64,000 nt of DNA, taken from Clavaria fumosa (taxonomy: Eukaryota > Basidiomycota > Agaricomycetes > Agaricales > Clavariaceae). This document shows, piece after piece, positions 25,631-35,919 of the stretch. Position 1 is the stretch's first letter; each line of letters starts with the position of its first letter. The stretch covers positions 1,736,001 through 1,800,000 of the forward strand of contig OX637801.1 of assembly GCA_951802425.1 (NCBI GenBank), read 5' to 3'. The translations under genes and the position numbers were made by a program. Below the pieces are notes generated by a model, which was given only the letters and a program-made list of their open reading frames with translations, ran no database searches and had not been told where the DNA came from.

Positions 25631-26290
25631 CCTTGTCTATTTCTTCCTTTACGTTTCATTGGTCAACTTCGCAACCCTCTCAACATTATCTATTTCTCTC
25701 AACTTGTCTTTTTCTCTCTTTATACTTCGTCTACTGACTTCGCGACCTTCTCAACAACATCTCCCTTCTCTTTACTTGTTTCTCTTCATTCTCACATTCT
25801 CTTAGACGTCCTCGCGACCTTCCGGGACTGAGCATTATTGACTGTGCTCAACAGTTGATTGGTCTTAGCGAGTTTCTAGAATTGGTCACCAACAAGTCGA
25901 CCTTCGGTATTACTTACAAGACGGGACAGGCCCTAACACACAGCAGAACTCTGTGCGTCCTGCTCCGCCTGCAACCAGCCGCCCCCTCCCTCAACAAACC
26001 CGCTTCGCCCCAGCCCCTTGCCCCTTCCTGGCCCGCACCCCTGCCCCTCCCACCATGCCGCGTCCCACCAATGCCAGTGATGCCATGGTGGTGGATCGTG
26101 CCCGTGCCCCTGGAGTGTTGTGCACCTGCTTCCGATGTTGCCAAGCTGGTCACATGGTGAGAGATTGCCAGCTCCAGGACACATGTCCGCAGATCCTGAG
26201 GCCGCAGGTCTGTGCTGTGGAAAGCCAGGTACGTAGTACAGAGGACTATGAGAACGAGATCACACTGCTCCGAGACCGCCTGGATTAGCT

Positions 26291-29200
26291 CGAGAGAGAG
26301 AAGAGGGCTCCTGTTGAGGAGCCAGATTTTGGAGACGAGGCCCAGTGAGTCCGAACTGGAGTCTCAGGAGTAGATATCCCAGCCCCCCTCCTGTCCCTGT
26401 ACCCGCAGCTAGTATCCCAAAATACACTATCTTGCAGCGGAGACACACCCGGATTGGGGCTGAGGTGAAGGACAAAGCGGAAACGGAAACCACTAAGAGT
26501 GAAATACCGAAAAGAGAAAAGGGGACTAGCAGCCAAGTGGAGCCGACAAAGCACCTTGCAGAGGTGCTGAAGGACACCCTATTGCGTATGCACTGGCAAA
26601 GGGGCAACTACGAAAGCCCTTGTCGACTCAGGCTGCACCAACTGCTTTATGGACTTGGAGTGGGCGAAAAAAGTGGGACTGGAACCATCTCCCTTGCTGA
26701 ATCCAATCACCATGTATAATGTGGATGGAACACAGAACAGGGATGGTCAGATCTGGTATGGGATGGAGCTGCTTGTGACAGTTGGTGACCACCAGGAGCG
26801 GATCCACTTCCTGCTAGGGAAGACCCAGTCCCACATGGTGATCCTTGGGCATGATTGGCTAAAGCATCATAACCCAGAGATTGACTGGGTGAAAGCTGAA
26901 GTAAGGCTCACCTGCTGCCCCAACACCTGTGCCTCCTCCCCACACAGCCACTGGCCCCCTGCCTGACCCTCGGTTCCACTGAAAGCGAGTACCCTGGCCT
27001 CAGCCAGTATCCCGGACACTTGCTTTCCCAACACTGGCCCTACCCCTGATTGGCCCAGCCGCTACCCTTTGGTTTTTAGTGAAGCAAAGTGGGATGAGCT
27101 TCCCCACTCCCGCCCTGACTTTGATATCAAAATCGAGTTTAAAACAGACCCTGGACACCTCTCCTCTAAGCTATACTCTCTAACGCGAGAAGAGATGGTG
27201 GAAATGAATCACTGGGTGGATGAACAGCTAGCTTCTGGACGAATCCGACCTTCAAAGTCCCCGTACGCAAGCCCCTTCTTCTTCAAACACAAGAAGGACA
27301 AGCTGCGGCCGATTATCGATTACTCTAGGCTGAACTTGCATCTAATCAAAGACAAGTACCCCCTCCCCCTCATCTGAGACACCGTGGATGTGTTAAAGGG
27401 GGCGACCATCTATTCCAAGATTGATGTGAAGGGAGGCTTCCCATCGATGCAGGTCTGGCCAGAACATCAGCACCGCTGTGCTTTCCTAATGCCTCATGGA
27501 CTCTTTGAACCGGCAGTTATGTGGTTTGGGCTGCAGAATGCGCCTGCAACCTTCCAGCGCTTCATGAACCATGTGTTGAGGGAAGAGATTGCAGGGGGGC
27601 ATGTCCGAGCCTATGTCGACAATGTTATAGTGTTTGCAGAGGATTTGGCTACCCACCGGTATTGGATGGATCAGGTCTTGAGGAAATTTGGGGAGAATGG
27701 GCTGTGTCTCAGACTCAGCAGGTGCGAGTTTGAGAAGAGTGAGGTCTTCTTCCTGGGGATGAAGATCTCCCACAACCATCTGGAGCATGACCCAGCTAAA
27801 GGCGCAGCGATCCGTAACTGGCCCAGACCAAAGAATGTGAAAGAGGTACAAAGATTCAACAGGATGCTGAACTACCTCCGCCGGCACATCCCGAACCTCT
27901 CGGCCCGGGCAAAGCCACTCTTCCGGCTGACAGGCAAGGTCCCGTGGAGATGGGAGGAGGAGGAAGAAGCAGCCTTCCGAGATCTCTGCCTGGCACTAGT
28001 GTCGGCCCCGGTCTTGGCTCTACCACAAGACAAAGGGAGATGGAAGGTAGAAACGGACGCGAGCAACTTGGCGACTGGAGGAGTTCTCTCGCAGCAGCAG
28101 GTGGATGGGACTTGGAGAGTTGTAGACTATATCTCCAAAGCCCTCACTGCAGCTGAGAAGAATTATGATGTGTACGACAAGGAGTTCCTGGCTGTAATCC
28201 AGGCACTACACGAGTGGCAGGCTTACCTGATTGGGGTGGAAGAGACTATTGAAATCTGGATGGACCATGCTAACCTCCAGTACTTCCGGAAGCCCCAGAA
28301 GTTGAAACCAAGGCAAGTCTGTTGGGTTGGAGAGCTCCAGTGCTTTGACTTCAAGATCAAGTACCGTACTGGGAAGTCAAACATGAAAGCTGATGCACTC
28401 TCATGGAGGCCAGATTATGGAGAGATGGTGGAGGAGGATGCACCAGTACAGGTCTTCCCAGAGGCTGAGACCCGGACATCGTTCACATCGGAGATGGAGA
28501 TGCTACTCCAGAAAAACAGCGCAGTATATGAGCAGAAGCTGGAGGAGCTTGATGATGAGTGGACGAGAGATCAGATGGGACTCTGGTGGAAGGCAGAAAT
28601 CACATGGGTGCCCCCAGAAGCACGTGAGGCAGTGCTCACCTTTGAGCATGACCTCCCCATCACAGGGCACCCTGGTCCACGGAAGTTGAGGGTGGCTCTG
28701 TTGAGGTCCTACTGGTGGGTGGGCATGGTGAAGGATTCCAATCGGTATGCAGGTGGATGCGAGACATGCCAACGAATCAAGCCTGATCGTACCAGGCATG
28801 CTGCTCCTCTCCATCCACACCCTGTCCCTGAGAGCTCCTGGGCAGTCATCTCTTGGGACATTGTTGGGCCTTTCCCCCTCTCACGTGGTCACAATGCGAT
28901 CCTTGTCATTGTCGACAAGTTTACAAAACGAACTCTCATCAAAGCTATTGGCCTTGACCTCACGGGACTTGGTGCTGCTCGGATCCTTTGAGACCAGGTC
29001 TTCCACGACCATGGAGTCCCGCAGAAAGTTGTGAGTGACTGGGGAACCCAATTCGTGTCCAGATTCATGAGGGAGTTCTACGGGATGATTGGGGTTAAGG
29101 CGAACCCGAGCACTGCCTTCCACCCACAAACAGATGGACAGACAGAAAGGGTCAATCAGGAGGTTGAAGTGTATCTCCAGGCCTATGTTGACCATCTGCA

Positions 29201-29927
29201 GGATGATTGGGCAGAGTGGCTATCCACAGCCGAGTTCGCACTCAATAACCGTGAGCACTCGGCCACTGGATTCACACCTTTCTACCTAGAGTATGGCTGG
29301 CACCCATGGAATGGTGGAATTCGGCCACCCTTGGAAGTGAACCCTGCAGCAGATGAGTGGATGGCCAAGCTCACAGAGTCTCGAAGAGCAGCCAGGGAAG
29401 CGATGGGGAAAGCAGCGGATGCGATGAAGGCCAGCTATGATAAGGGAAAGCACCCAAGTTGTGAATACTCAAAGGGGGACTTAGTCTGGCTGGACACTCG
29501 GAACCTGAAAATGGATCGACCCTCCAAGAAGCTTGATAACAAATGCACAGGACCCTTCACCATTGAAGAAAAGGTCAGACCAGCTGTGTACCGGCTCAAG
29601 CTCCCTCGAGCATGGTGCATTCACTGAGTTTTCAATGAGCTGCTACTCACTCCATATGTTGCCCCCTCTTTCCCTTCCCAGAACTTGCCTCCACCCCCAC
29701 CCCCCATGATTGATGACGACCACTTGGAGTATGATGTGGAGGCAATTCTTGACGTCAAGAAGGTTGGACGGGGAGTGAAGTATTTGGTGAAGTGGTTGGG
29801 ATACCCGGTGGAGGAGAACACTTGGGAGCCCCGTCGCAACCTCACTAACATTACACTGTTGCTCTGGGACTTCTTTCAGCAACACCCCGACAAGGCAAAA
29901 TTAGCTGGTCGAGACGCCCAGCCTTAA
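26291..29927 (+). pseudogene. pol of Ty3 copy 1: protease, RT, RNase H, integrase, chromodomain
   Basis: The protease region survives out of frame (the ALVDSGCTN equivalent near 26,615), then WAKKVGLEPSPLLNPITMYN. RT: MVEMNHWVDEQLASGRIRPS, YASPFFFKHKKDKLRPIIDY; TGA at 27375-27377 (CGA in the intact copy); then the active site reads YVDNVIVF, not YVDDVIVF. RNase H: KVETDASNLATGGVL, YDVYDKEFLAVIQALHEW. Integrase: GCETCQRIKPDRT, SWDIVGPFPLSRGHNAILV, stop at 28989-28991, DWGTQFVSRF, FHPQTDGQTERVNQEVEVYL, stop at 29626. Chromodomain: EYDVEAILDVKKVGRGVKYL, VKWLGYPVEENTWEPRRNL. Dead by several independent lesions. Confidence 0.92.
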
Positions 29928-29938
29928 GAGGGGGGTGA

Positions 29939-30242
29939 TGTCAGGATTGCTTACATAAGCAGGCTGGAAAGGCCAAGAAAGGATTGCAAAAGAGTTGCAG
30001 GAAGATTGTGGACGAGTCACGTGACCCGAACGGGTGGCAGATTATGTAATGGGAAAATCACGTGACCCGGGCCTGGGCGCATCACGTGACGCATGGGGTT
30101 CGAGTGTGGGAACGCCGGCAACTCCCAAAGCACTCACTATATATACTTTGTCCTTTTCTTACTTGTGCCCTTTTCCCCTTATGTTAGTATCATCATCATT
30201 GACCTTACATTAAGTTGTGTGAGCATGAGACTAAGTCTGACA
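29939..30242 (+). repeat. 3' LTR of Ty3 copy 1
   Basis: 304 bases, TGTCAGGATTGC...GTCTGACA, directly preceded by the polypurine tract AAGAGGGGGGTGA that primes plus-strand synthesis. Confidence 0.93.
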
Positions 30243-30729
30243 TAGCTACAGAGAATGTAAGCATTAAAAAATGGCATCACACATAAACTGACATACCAGG
30301 GATCGAGAGATAGTCCAACGCCATGTGTGACAAGCACGGATAGAGGCCCCTTCGCTCATCCCACCACAGGAGTACATCGTCAGTATGCTCTGGGTCAGTG
30401 CTAAGGTACCTGTCAAGTTCGTCACAGAGATCAGTTGTTTTTGGTGCACAGATCGCAGGAAGGCTATTGAAAATGTTTTTTGTCTTCATACGGTAAAGTA
30501 TCAGTGAAAAACAGCTAAACACAGCTCACTCTGAGTAGGTACAAAAGCTGGTTTCTGTTAAGACCAACATCTGTACATAATTTGTGTAGAAGTTTACAGA
30601 GAGTGAGAACCTGGGTACCCAGTGAACCCGCCTGAGGGGTATGGATTTCTCAGGGGTACAAAAATTTGTACCCGTACCCGTACCCTCACTTACCCGCCCT
30701 ACTTACCCGTGTCATTCGCTGGGTGGGAC

Positions 30730-30810
30730 CATGACAGGTTTGAGGTTTGTCATTTGTATCACATGCAGTTTGTCTTGTACCATGTGACCCATGTTAAATT
30801 GTAATAGAGA
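30730..30810. repeat. fragment similar to the Helitron 3' region
   Basis: TTTGAGGTTTGTCATTTG...ATGTTAAATTGTAATAG matches 38,109-38,193, just inside the Helitron 3' end. It lies directly outside the hAT element, so hAT may have landed next to or in a Helitron remnant. The remaining 90 bases to the SUI2 stop are 3' flank. Confidence 0.55.
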
Positions 30811-30903
30811 ATGCACCGAGATCATTTCCAACATGTATGTTGTGTTGGGGGAACAGACACTGCACAGTACAACCCTTAGCCCTTGAAGACCTTTTCTTTG
30901 TGT

Positions 30904-32264
30904 CTACAACCCTTCATCTTCCTCATCATCACCGCTGACCTCTTGGTTGTCTTGCCCAACTTTAGCCATTAGCTGTGCGAGATCCTGTTCCTCTGTCTCA
31001 GACACGGCCTTCGGCTGTGCATCGACCAGGTCAGCAACCGCAAGTCGGAGGAGTGTTGTTGAAAAGGCGTGCATGTGCGGTGTCAGTGTATAGTACGCAG
31101 TGGATTCAAAGGGGACGAACCTTCATTTTAACCACCAGGTTTCCTCCTTGGTCTTCAATTGTTGCCTGAATGGATTCCACGGCACGCTCGAGACGCTCTA
31201 CGGCGGCATACTACAATTGTCACACACAGTCAACGCCAGATATCAATATCCGCTCACTTTATCTGTAGAATTTGTGCTCAATACATAAAGTGGCGGGGCT
31301 ACCAACTTCGCCTTGATCGGCACTTGCTCGTTGCTTTCCTTCTCCCCTGCTCTTAGAGCTTTTTTGATCGCATCAATTCCTGCCGGAGTGTAACATGTAA
31401 GCTCGATATCCGCTCGGAGCTTGATAGGTTGTGGGGTTAGGCGGCGTGCAATCGTCGCCGTCAGCGTCGACAGGACATTCTCGAGCGGGGCATTAGGCAG
31501 GGCAGAAAAAACAGTTTTTGGTTCGCTGGCATAAATGAGGACATATTGTGAATTACCGGGCGTCAAGAGTTCCTGGAGATGAGGTAACGCACGTTAAAGC
31601 CAGCTTAAAAGCATCGTAAGGATGGCCATACGCTCGCCCTAAGGGCCATGCGATGGTCTCGTACAGTGCCTCCAATCGTTTGTCTTCGTCGGCCATTCCG
31701 GCTGGACTTCCCTCCGGAAGGACGCCGCTGTCCTCTTCATGCATATCCTGCTTGGGGCGCCGCACTTTCTTTATTTCTTCTGTTTCCGAAAGCTTCTCTG
31801 ATGGTGCATCACCTAAGGGCACCTTCGACACAACGTGTCTCATGATAGAGGCGACGGTCTTCGATTTCATGTAGCGCTCCTCGCATTTGGTGATGTCTTC
31901 TGGTGATACTCGTCGTTTGGAAAGATCAATATATCCTTGTAGACTTCGTTGGAGCATTGTGTTGAAGACAACGCGATGTCACGGCGCACCTTTCTCCTTG
32001 TCAACACGCAAAACGACGACTACTTCGTTTCTTCCGACTCGGATGAGCTTTTGAATTGAACGGATTCGACGCCGAGAAAGTTCAGATAGCAAGATCATGC
32101 CTTCAATGTTGTCGTATTCCAACTGCGTGAATGTGACGATTGGTATAAAACGACATCAGGAGGAAACACACCAATTTGACGTAGGCACCCATTTCTGCGA
32201 TTTGACGAACCTGAACCATGACAAGCTCGTCGACCTCGGGGTAGCGCTGTTCGTAATATCGCAT
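30904..32264 (-). CDS. SUI2: translation initiation factor eIF2 subunit alpha
   Basis: The regulatory subunit of the eIF2-GTP-Met-tRNAi ternary complex. Start at 32264: [17 protein letters not shown], then the S1/OB fold with [20 protein letters not shown], which holds the serine (Ser51 equivalent, after LSEL) phosphorylated by Gcn2. [35 protein letters not shown] and [18 protein letters not shown] follow, ending in an acidic tail. Compared with yeast and human there is an extra polar insertion of about 40 residues ([18 protein letters not shown] region) in the helical domain after MRHVVSKV. Several introns. It is one of two host genes isolated between repeat blocks, and the transposon boundary is only about 180 bases beyond its stop. 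Confidence 0.94.
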
Positions 32265-32418
32265 TTTGCAATGCTACGCGTGCGATTCTGAAGTTGCTGC
32301 ACCTTCAGTTCTGATTTGAGATTACCTAATCTATTGTATGTGGTTTTGAAGGTCAGTGGTCAGTGAACGCAAACGGTACCAAAGGACAGTGCGCTCGAAC
32401 TCTCGCCCTCAACCTTCA
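32265..32418. promoter_or_regulatory. divergent promoter SUI2 / EH-like gene
   Basis: 154 bases between divergent starts; no distinctive motif seen. Confidence 0.4.
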
Positions 32419-34241
32419 ATGCGACCTTTAGATCTACATGTTTCTGCCTTGAGTGATGAAGAGTATGCTTTCTACACCGCGGCCCTTGCTGACTTAGCCA
32501 CACCGCATGACTTCGGCGCTGATTATGGGACCTTGTCCATAGCGGTTAGAGAGGCTAGGGCATGGCTACGCGGGCGCTACAATGAAGTTTCCGCTGCGGA
32601 TATCGATTCAGTAAGTTCTCCAGAAAACACAAACATCAAGTCTCTGTTAATCCTTTCAGGTTTTTAACTTACTGCGTCCTGATTCTCATCAATTAGAGAC
32701 ATTGACGAGTGGTCAATTCTTTGTGGTACTGCGATTGGTGGTTCACATCGATGGTGGCAAACCACTTGATAGTTCTTTGGCCTTCATTCAAGGTGTGTCT
32801 AACCTGACGTCCTTTCCAAAGGTACCCTCTCATGCTTTCTCGTGACCAAGCTGATCTACACGCTCGCGATGCTGCCTTGTCCCCCGCACGCGAAAACGCA
32901 TATTCAATGCATACAACTAGAATCGGCAAAAATCCTGGCAGGCTTAGCAATGACACATCGCTGCGTCCCCCCACAGCTCCGTCTTCTCCTTGTCCTGCTC
33001 TGTTAGATCCCACCGCAATTGCTAGCCCTGTTCCATTCTCCCTTTCGCCATCTTTGACCCGTCCTTCAACGCTTTCCACTCGAAGGAATGATCCTGCTAG
33101 GGGAAAGCCTACACCGCCTCTTCCGCCGCGCAAGTCCAATGCATTTCCCCCGCCGCGCAACCCTCCAGTGGCATCATTGAAACTTCCCAGCATAGTGTCA
33201 GACAGTGTATCTCGCTTAATGCAAGAATCCTTGGAGGCAAGCAAGGCAGGTCAAAGCAAGAAGAAAGCGGAGGAACTGTTAGAAAAGGACAGAGTGTTGC
33301 AGGTCCTCAAGACATCTTTACCAGGAAGCGAGAGAACAAAGACCATTACTCCTCCAAACTCGACCTCTGGATCAGGAGACTCACCGCTCAAGAATCGGTC
33401 TGCTTTAAGTCACCTCCCTCCCCCCGGTCGACGCAAAACAGCAGCCCTGCACTATCAGGGTCCAGACTTCTTTCAATCGTATGAAGAAGTCGCGGGTGCT
33501 CATGTACCCTCCTTCACGTCTATACCGGTACAACCTAGTGCTGGAGCACCTTCAGTGGGGGTGCCTCATCCATCGCCCTTAAGGCCCACAGCCGCAACTT
33601 CCATCTCACCTCCATCCCATCCTGACCGGCGTTTACCAGATGGTATGTATCCCAACCCTGTCAACTGCGTTCATATTTAGTCATGCGTCTGTTTCACGAT
33701 AGCAGTGAAAAGTGATAGTGACACCAGCACTTCTGCCTCATTTCGGATACTTCGATCTCACTCTATTCACCACCCTTCCCCTGTCCCACGTGTTCCGCCC
33801 CGCAGACGAAGACCAGAAAGTGTTGGATTAATGTCACCTGTGACTGTGGAACCTGCTCCTTCATCAATTTCACCTGATGAAAGGCGACCACCACTTCTGT
33901 CCCTGGCGCATCAAAATGTCATGGCTGCCCGTCCTCCTCCATCTGCCATGGGTGACCAGGCACAGTCTTCAATTTTCCAATTACAGAAAATGTTTGAGAA
34001 GTTGCAGACTCGGGCCCAACCTTCGTTGGACAAGGCACGGTACAAAGCCGAGGCTGGTCTCATCCGAAGAGGCTTTGCCAAGGCTATGGAGGAGGGGCAC
34101 CAGAGTTTGATGGATGATACTGACTCGGGTTTTGACCTCGATGATGAAGGTAGCTCGAGGTGGAGTGGGGCTTCTAATAATGATGGCAAACCAAGAGCTT
34201 TGGAGATGTCTGGTGTCAAACTTGATTCAGGGTATGATTAG
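32419..34241 (+). CDS. EH-like domain, proline-rich protein of unknown function
   Basis: The start at 32419 (MRPLDLHVSALSDEEYAFYT) precedes a small helical domain that resembles an EH/EF-hand fold: LSDEEYAFYTAAL, then after a GTAAGT intron VFNLLRPDSHQLETLTSGQF and FVVLRLVVHIDGG, the last being like the EH pattern L..EF..ALRL. An intron near 32,794-32,851 joins FIQ to ADLHARDAAL. The middle is disordered and proline-rich (TPPLPPRKSNAFPPPR could bind SH3 domains). After a further intron the C-terminus has a helical stretch, FQLQKMFEKLQTRAQPSLDK, and ends LDSGYD. EH proteins often act in endocytosis, but I cannot assign a role. The upstream ATG at 32356 is an alternative start. Confidence 0.75.
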
Positions 34242-34639
34242 GCCTCTGAAGAAGACTGGAAGCCATTGTAACAGTGAATTATGAAGGAAGCAGCCATGCA
34301 AGCATAAATTGTGCATGTGATTGTACATTCATACTTGTGGTGCAGCCCATTTTACATGATTGGTGACATGGTGTGAGTAAGGGTTCAGTGCTTTTTCAGC
34401 CACTTCCTAGAGTTGCTGTAGCACCTGGGCTGTGTCTGGCACCTGGGCTATGTCTCAAGGACCTTGCTCAACAGCTTGCTTGCCCTTTGGGTTCAGGCCT
34501 AGATGATCAGTTGATAATCACCCCTTTCAGAATACCTGGCCCCTTATAGGACCAGCCCATTTTGACTGATGGCCATCTTATAGGCCCAGCTGATCATTGG
34601 CCAAGATATAGCTCTATAGGCTTGGCAAATTAACTTGAT
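34242..34639. other. CpG-free repeat relic, unassigned
   Basis: Downstream of the EH-like gene. Short duplicated phrases (CACCTGGGCTGTGTCTGG, CACCTGGGCTATGTCTC) suggest old LTR sequence. No CpG occurs in it; no gene seen. Confidence 0.5.
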
Positions 34640-35674
34640 ATATACCAAAGTCATGCCAGGCATACAGGGATCCTGTGGTACAAAAGATGCCCTTTCAAAA
34701 GGGCTGGCCAATAGGCATCTTAAGAACCAGTCTAGAGGGCCTGAAGCACCCTATTCAAACTGTTCTCTCACTTGCATGACAGATTACATCAAAGAAGCTA
34801 GGGATGAAGCATACATACAGATTATAAAGCAAAAGTTCAAATATGCTATTTCATAGATGCATAAGTAATAATGTCATTATCATCTGTTATGTCACTAAAC
34901 TGGACAAGCTTGATGACTTGTGGACCTGAGACTGTGCAGGAATTTGGAGAAATGGCTGCACTGCATGGGTGCCAGCACATGCCTGGAAGAGTGTTCTTGC
35001 CTACAAACACAATATCCCTACTGCTGGGCACCCTGGAGCAAGGAAGATGAAGAGTATGGTCCCCCTGATGTACTGGAGGCCCAAGATTGAAGAAGACATA
35101 GTAAAATATGTCACTGGGTGTGAAACATGCCTCTCCTAATGTCATGAGGTTACAATGCACTTCTGGTGATTGTCAACAAGTACACTAAGAGGATGATACT
35201 GGAAGCCATAGGATTTGACTTAACTAGACTTGGAGCTGCTTGGATTCTTCAGGACCAAGTTTTCTGGAATCATGGAATTCCACAGAAGATCACCAGCAAC
35301 CATGGACCCCAGTTTGTGTCACAGTTCATTAAAGAGTTCTATGCAATGATTGGAATAAAGGCAAACCCAAGTACAGCATTTCAATTGCAGACTGACAGAC
35401 AGATGGAGAGGGTTAACCAAAAAGTGGAAGTCTATTTAAGAACCTATGTCAACCACCTACAGGATGGCTACTGCAGAATTTGCCCTGGATAACCATGTGC
35501 ATTCCAGCACCAAACACACTCCCTTCTATTTAGACTATGGATGTCACCTGTGGAATGGAGGAACCCAGAGCCCTCAGAAGTGGATGGCCAAGCTCACAGA
35601 ATCCTGGAGAGTGGCAAAGCAATTGATGGAGAAAGCTGCCACAGCCATGAAAAAGGGTTATGATTCTGGCAAAG
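34640..35674 (+). pseudogene. Ty3 pol relic (RNase H end to integrase)
   Basis: A weak RT/RNase H tail (GTKDALSKG, about 34,680) is followed by a zinc-binding remnant reading TAGHPGARKMKSM then VTGCETC, then integrase: VNKYTKRMILEAIGFDLTRL, NHGIPQKITSNHGPQFVSQF, NPSTAFQLQTDRQMERVNQK. A deletion near 35,465 joins to AEFALDNHVHSSTKHTPFYL and TESWRVAKQLMEKAATAM. The frame breaks repeatedly. The second catalytic Asp position reads SNHG where SDRG is usual. The whole region lacks CpG. Confidence 0.85.
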
Positions 35675-35919
35675 TGTAAGGCCCCAGGCCTTCTATATAT
35701 TGTTTATGTAATCTATATACCATATTTGGGTCAATATGCATAGCCACTTGGCTATGCTTACATCAGCAGCCCTCTGGAGGGCCTCTCACATATATATACC
35801 ATGTCATGACTGTACAGAGGGGTAGATTCCTCTACCTAGAACTACCAGCTCAATATACAGTTGAGTCTGGTTCTTTTGAGGGATAGAAAGTATTACAACT
35901 TCTTTGAACCTTCAACACA
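35675..35919 (+). repeat. candidate LTR of a further Ty3 family
   Basis: TGTAAGGCCCCAGG follows the broken pol directly, with a TATATATACC box near 35,790; a possible end is CCTTCAACA near 35,917. Only one copy is in the window, so the ends are guesses. The phrase TTGGCTATGCTTACAT also occurs near 50,190. Confidence 0.45.

Larger units (their letters stand above)
23388..25938 (+). mobile_element. solo LTR, family A, copy 2 (TSD CACAG), carrying a TRIM
   Basis: Starts TGTCAGGACCC at 23388 and ends CCCTAACA at 25938, flanked by CACAG at 23383-23387 and 25939-25943. Without the nested TRIM it is 1,387 bases and co-linear with copy 1 (18674-19993). It lies in sense orientation in gag; copy 1 lies antisense in another gag of the same Ty3 family. 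It retains more CpG than copy 1, so it is younger or less decayed. Confidence 0.88.
22803..26290 (+). pseudogene. gag of Ty3 copy 1, interrupted and with stops
   Basis: The gag begins MADHVAPPEVHATRLDLVV, runs through APFDGQKRNF-type sequence (FDGQKRNFCTFLRSLCLLF) and DLAKVLYTLSKITGKGF, and has TGA at 23199-23201 where the intact copy has CGA. LTR A interrupts it after DGVIAQ at 23387. Gag resumes at 25939-25944 with PRPLPQQTRFAPAPCPF-like proline-rich sequence and a zinc knuckle CFRCCQAGHMVRDC (C-x2-C-x4-H-x4-C), then a stop at LLRDRLD (about 26,287). Confidence 0.88.
21847..30242 (+). mobile_element. Ty3/Gypsy chromodomain element copy 1 (degenerate, TSD TAGCT)
   Basis: Bounded by LTRs 21847-22149 and 29939-30242, whose tips TGTCAG...CTGACA are perfect inverted repeats, and by TAGCT duplications at 21842-21846 and 30243-30247. 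Subtracting the inserted LTR A, the element is about 5.84 kb, matching the intact relative at 52367-57982 (5.62 kb). Order: leader, gag, protease, RT, RNase H, integrase, chromodomain. Multiple stops and an altered RT active site make it non-autonomous. Confidence 0.93.
21618..30510 (-). pseudogene. hAT transposase C-terminal exons (dimerisation region)
   Basis: Exon 30510-30284 encodes LWWDERRGLYPCLSHMALDY then LSIP. An intron starts GTATGT, continues across the Ty3 insertion and ends CTCTGTAG; the next exon, read down from about 21846, gives ATSVNVEHMFSKGRILLSHL, SVQSTRALMCLGAWSL, EEEEPLEGNWDVI and stops at 21618. This is the hAT C-terminal dimerisation motif. The Ty3 element landed exactly at the intron-exon junction (target TAGCT covers the acceptor AG). 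The N-terminal and RNase-H parts of the transposase are absent. Confidence 0.82.
21467..30721 (-). mobile_element. hAT DNA transposon relic, interrupted by a Ty3 element
   Basis: The left end starts TAGTGAATGACCCGGGTAA at 21467; the right end is its inverted counterpart TTACCCGTGTCATTCGCTG, ending at 30721. The flanks GATAGGAC (21459-21466) and GGTGGGAC (30722-30729) look like a diverged 8-base target duplication (6 of 8 match), as expected for hAT. GGGTA/TACCC subterminal repeats occur on both sides. Without the Ty3 insertion the element is only about 854 bases and holds just the transposase C-terminus, so it was a deletion derivative before it was hit. Confidence 0.8.
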
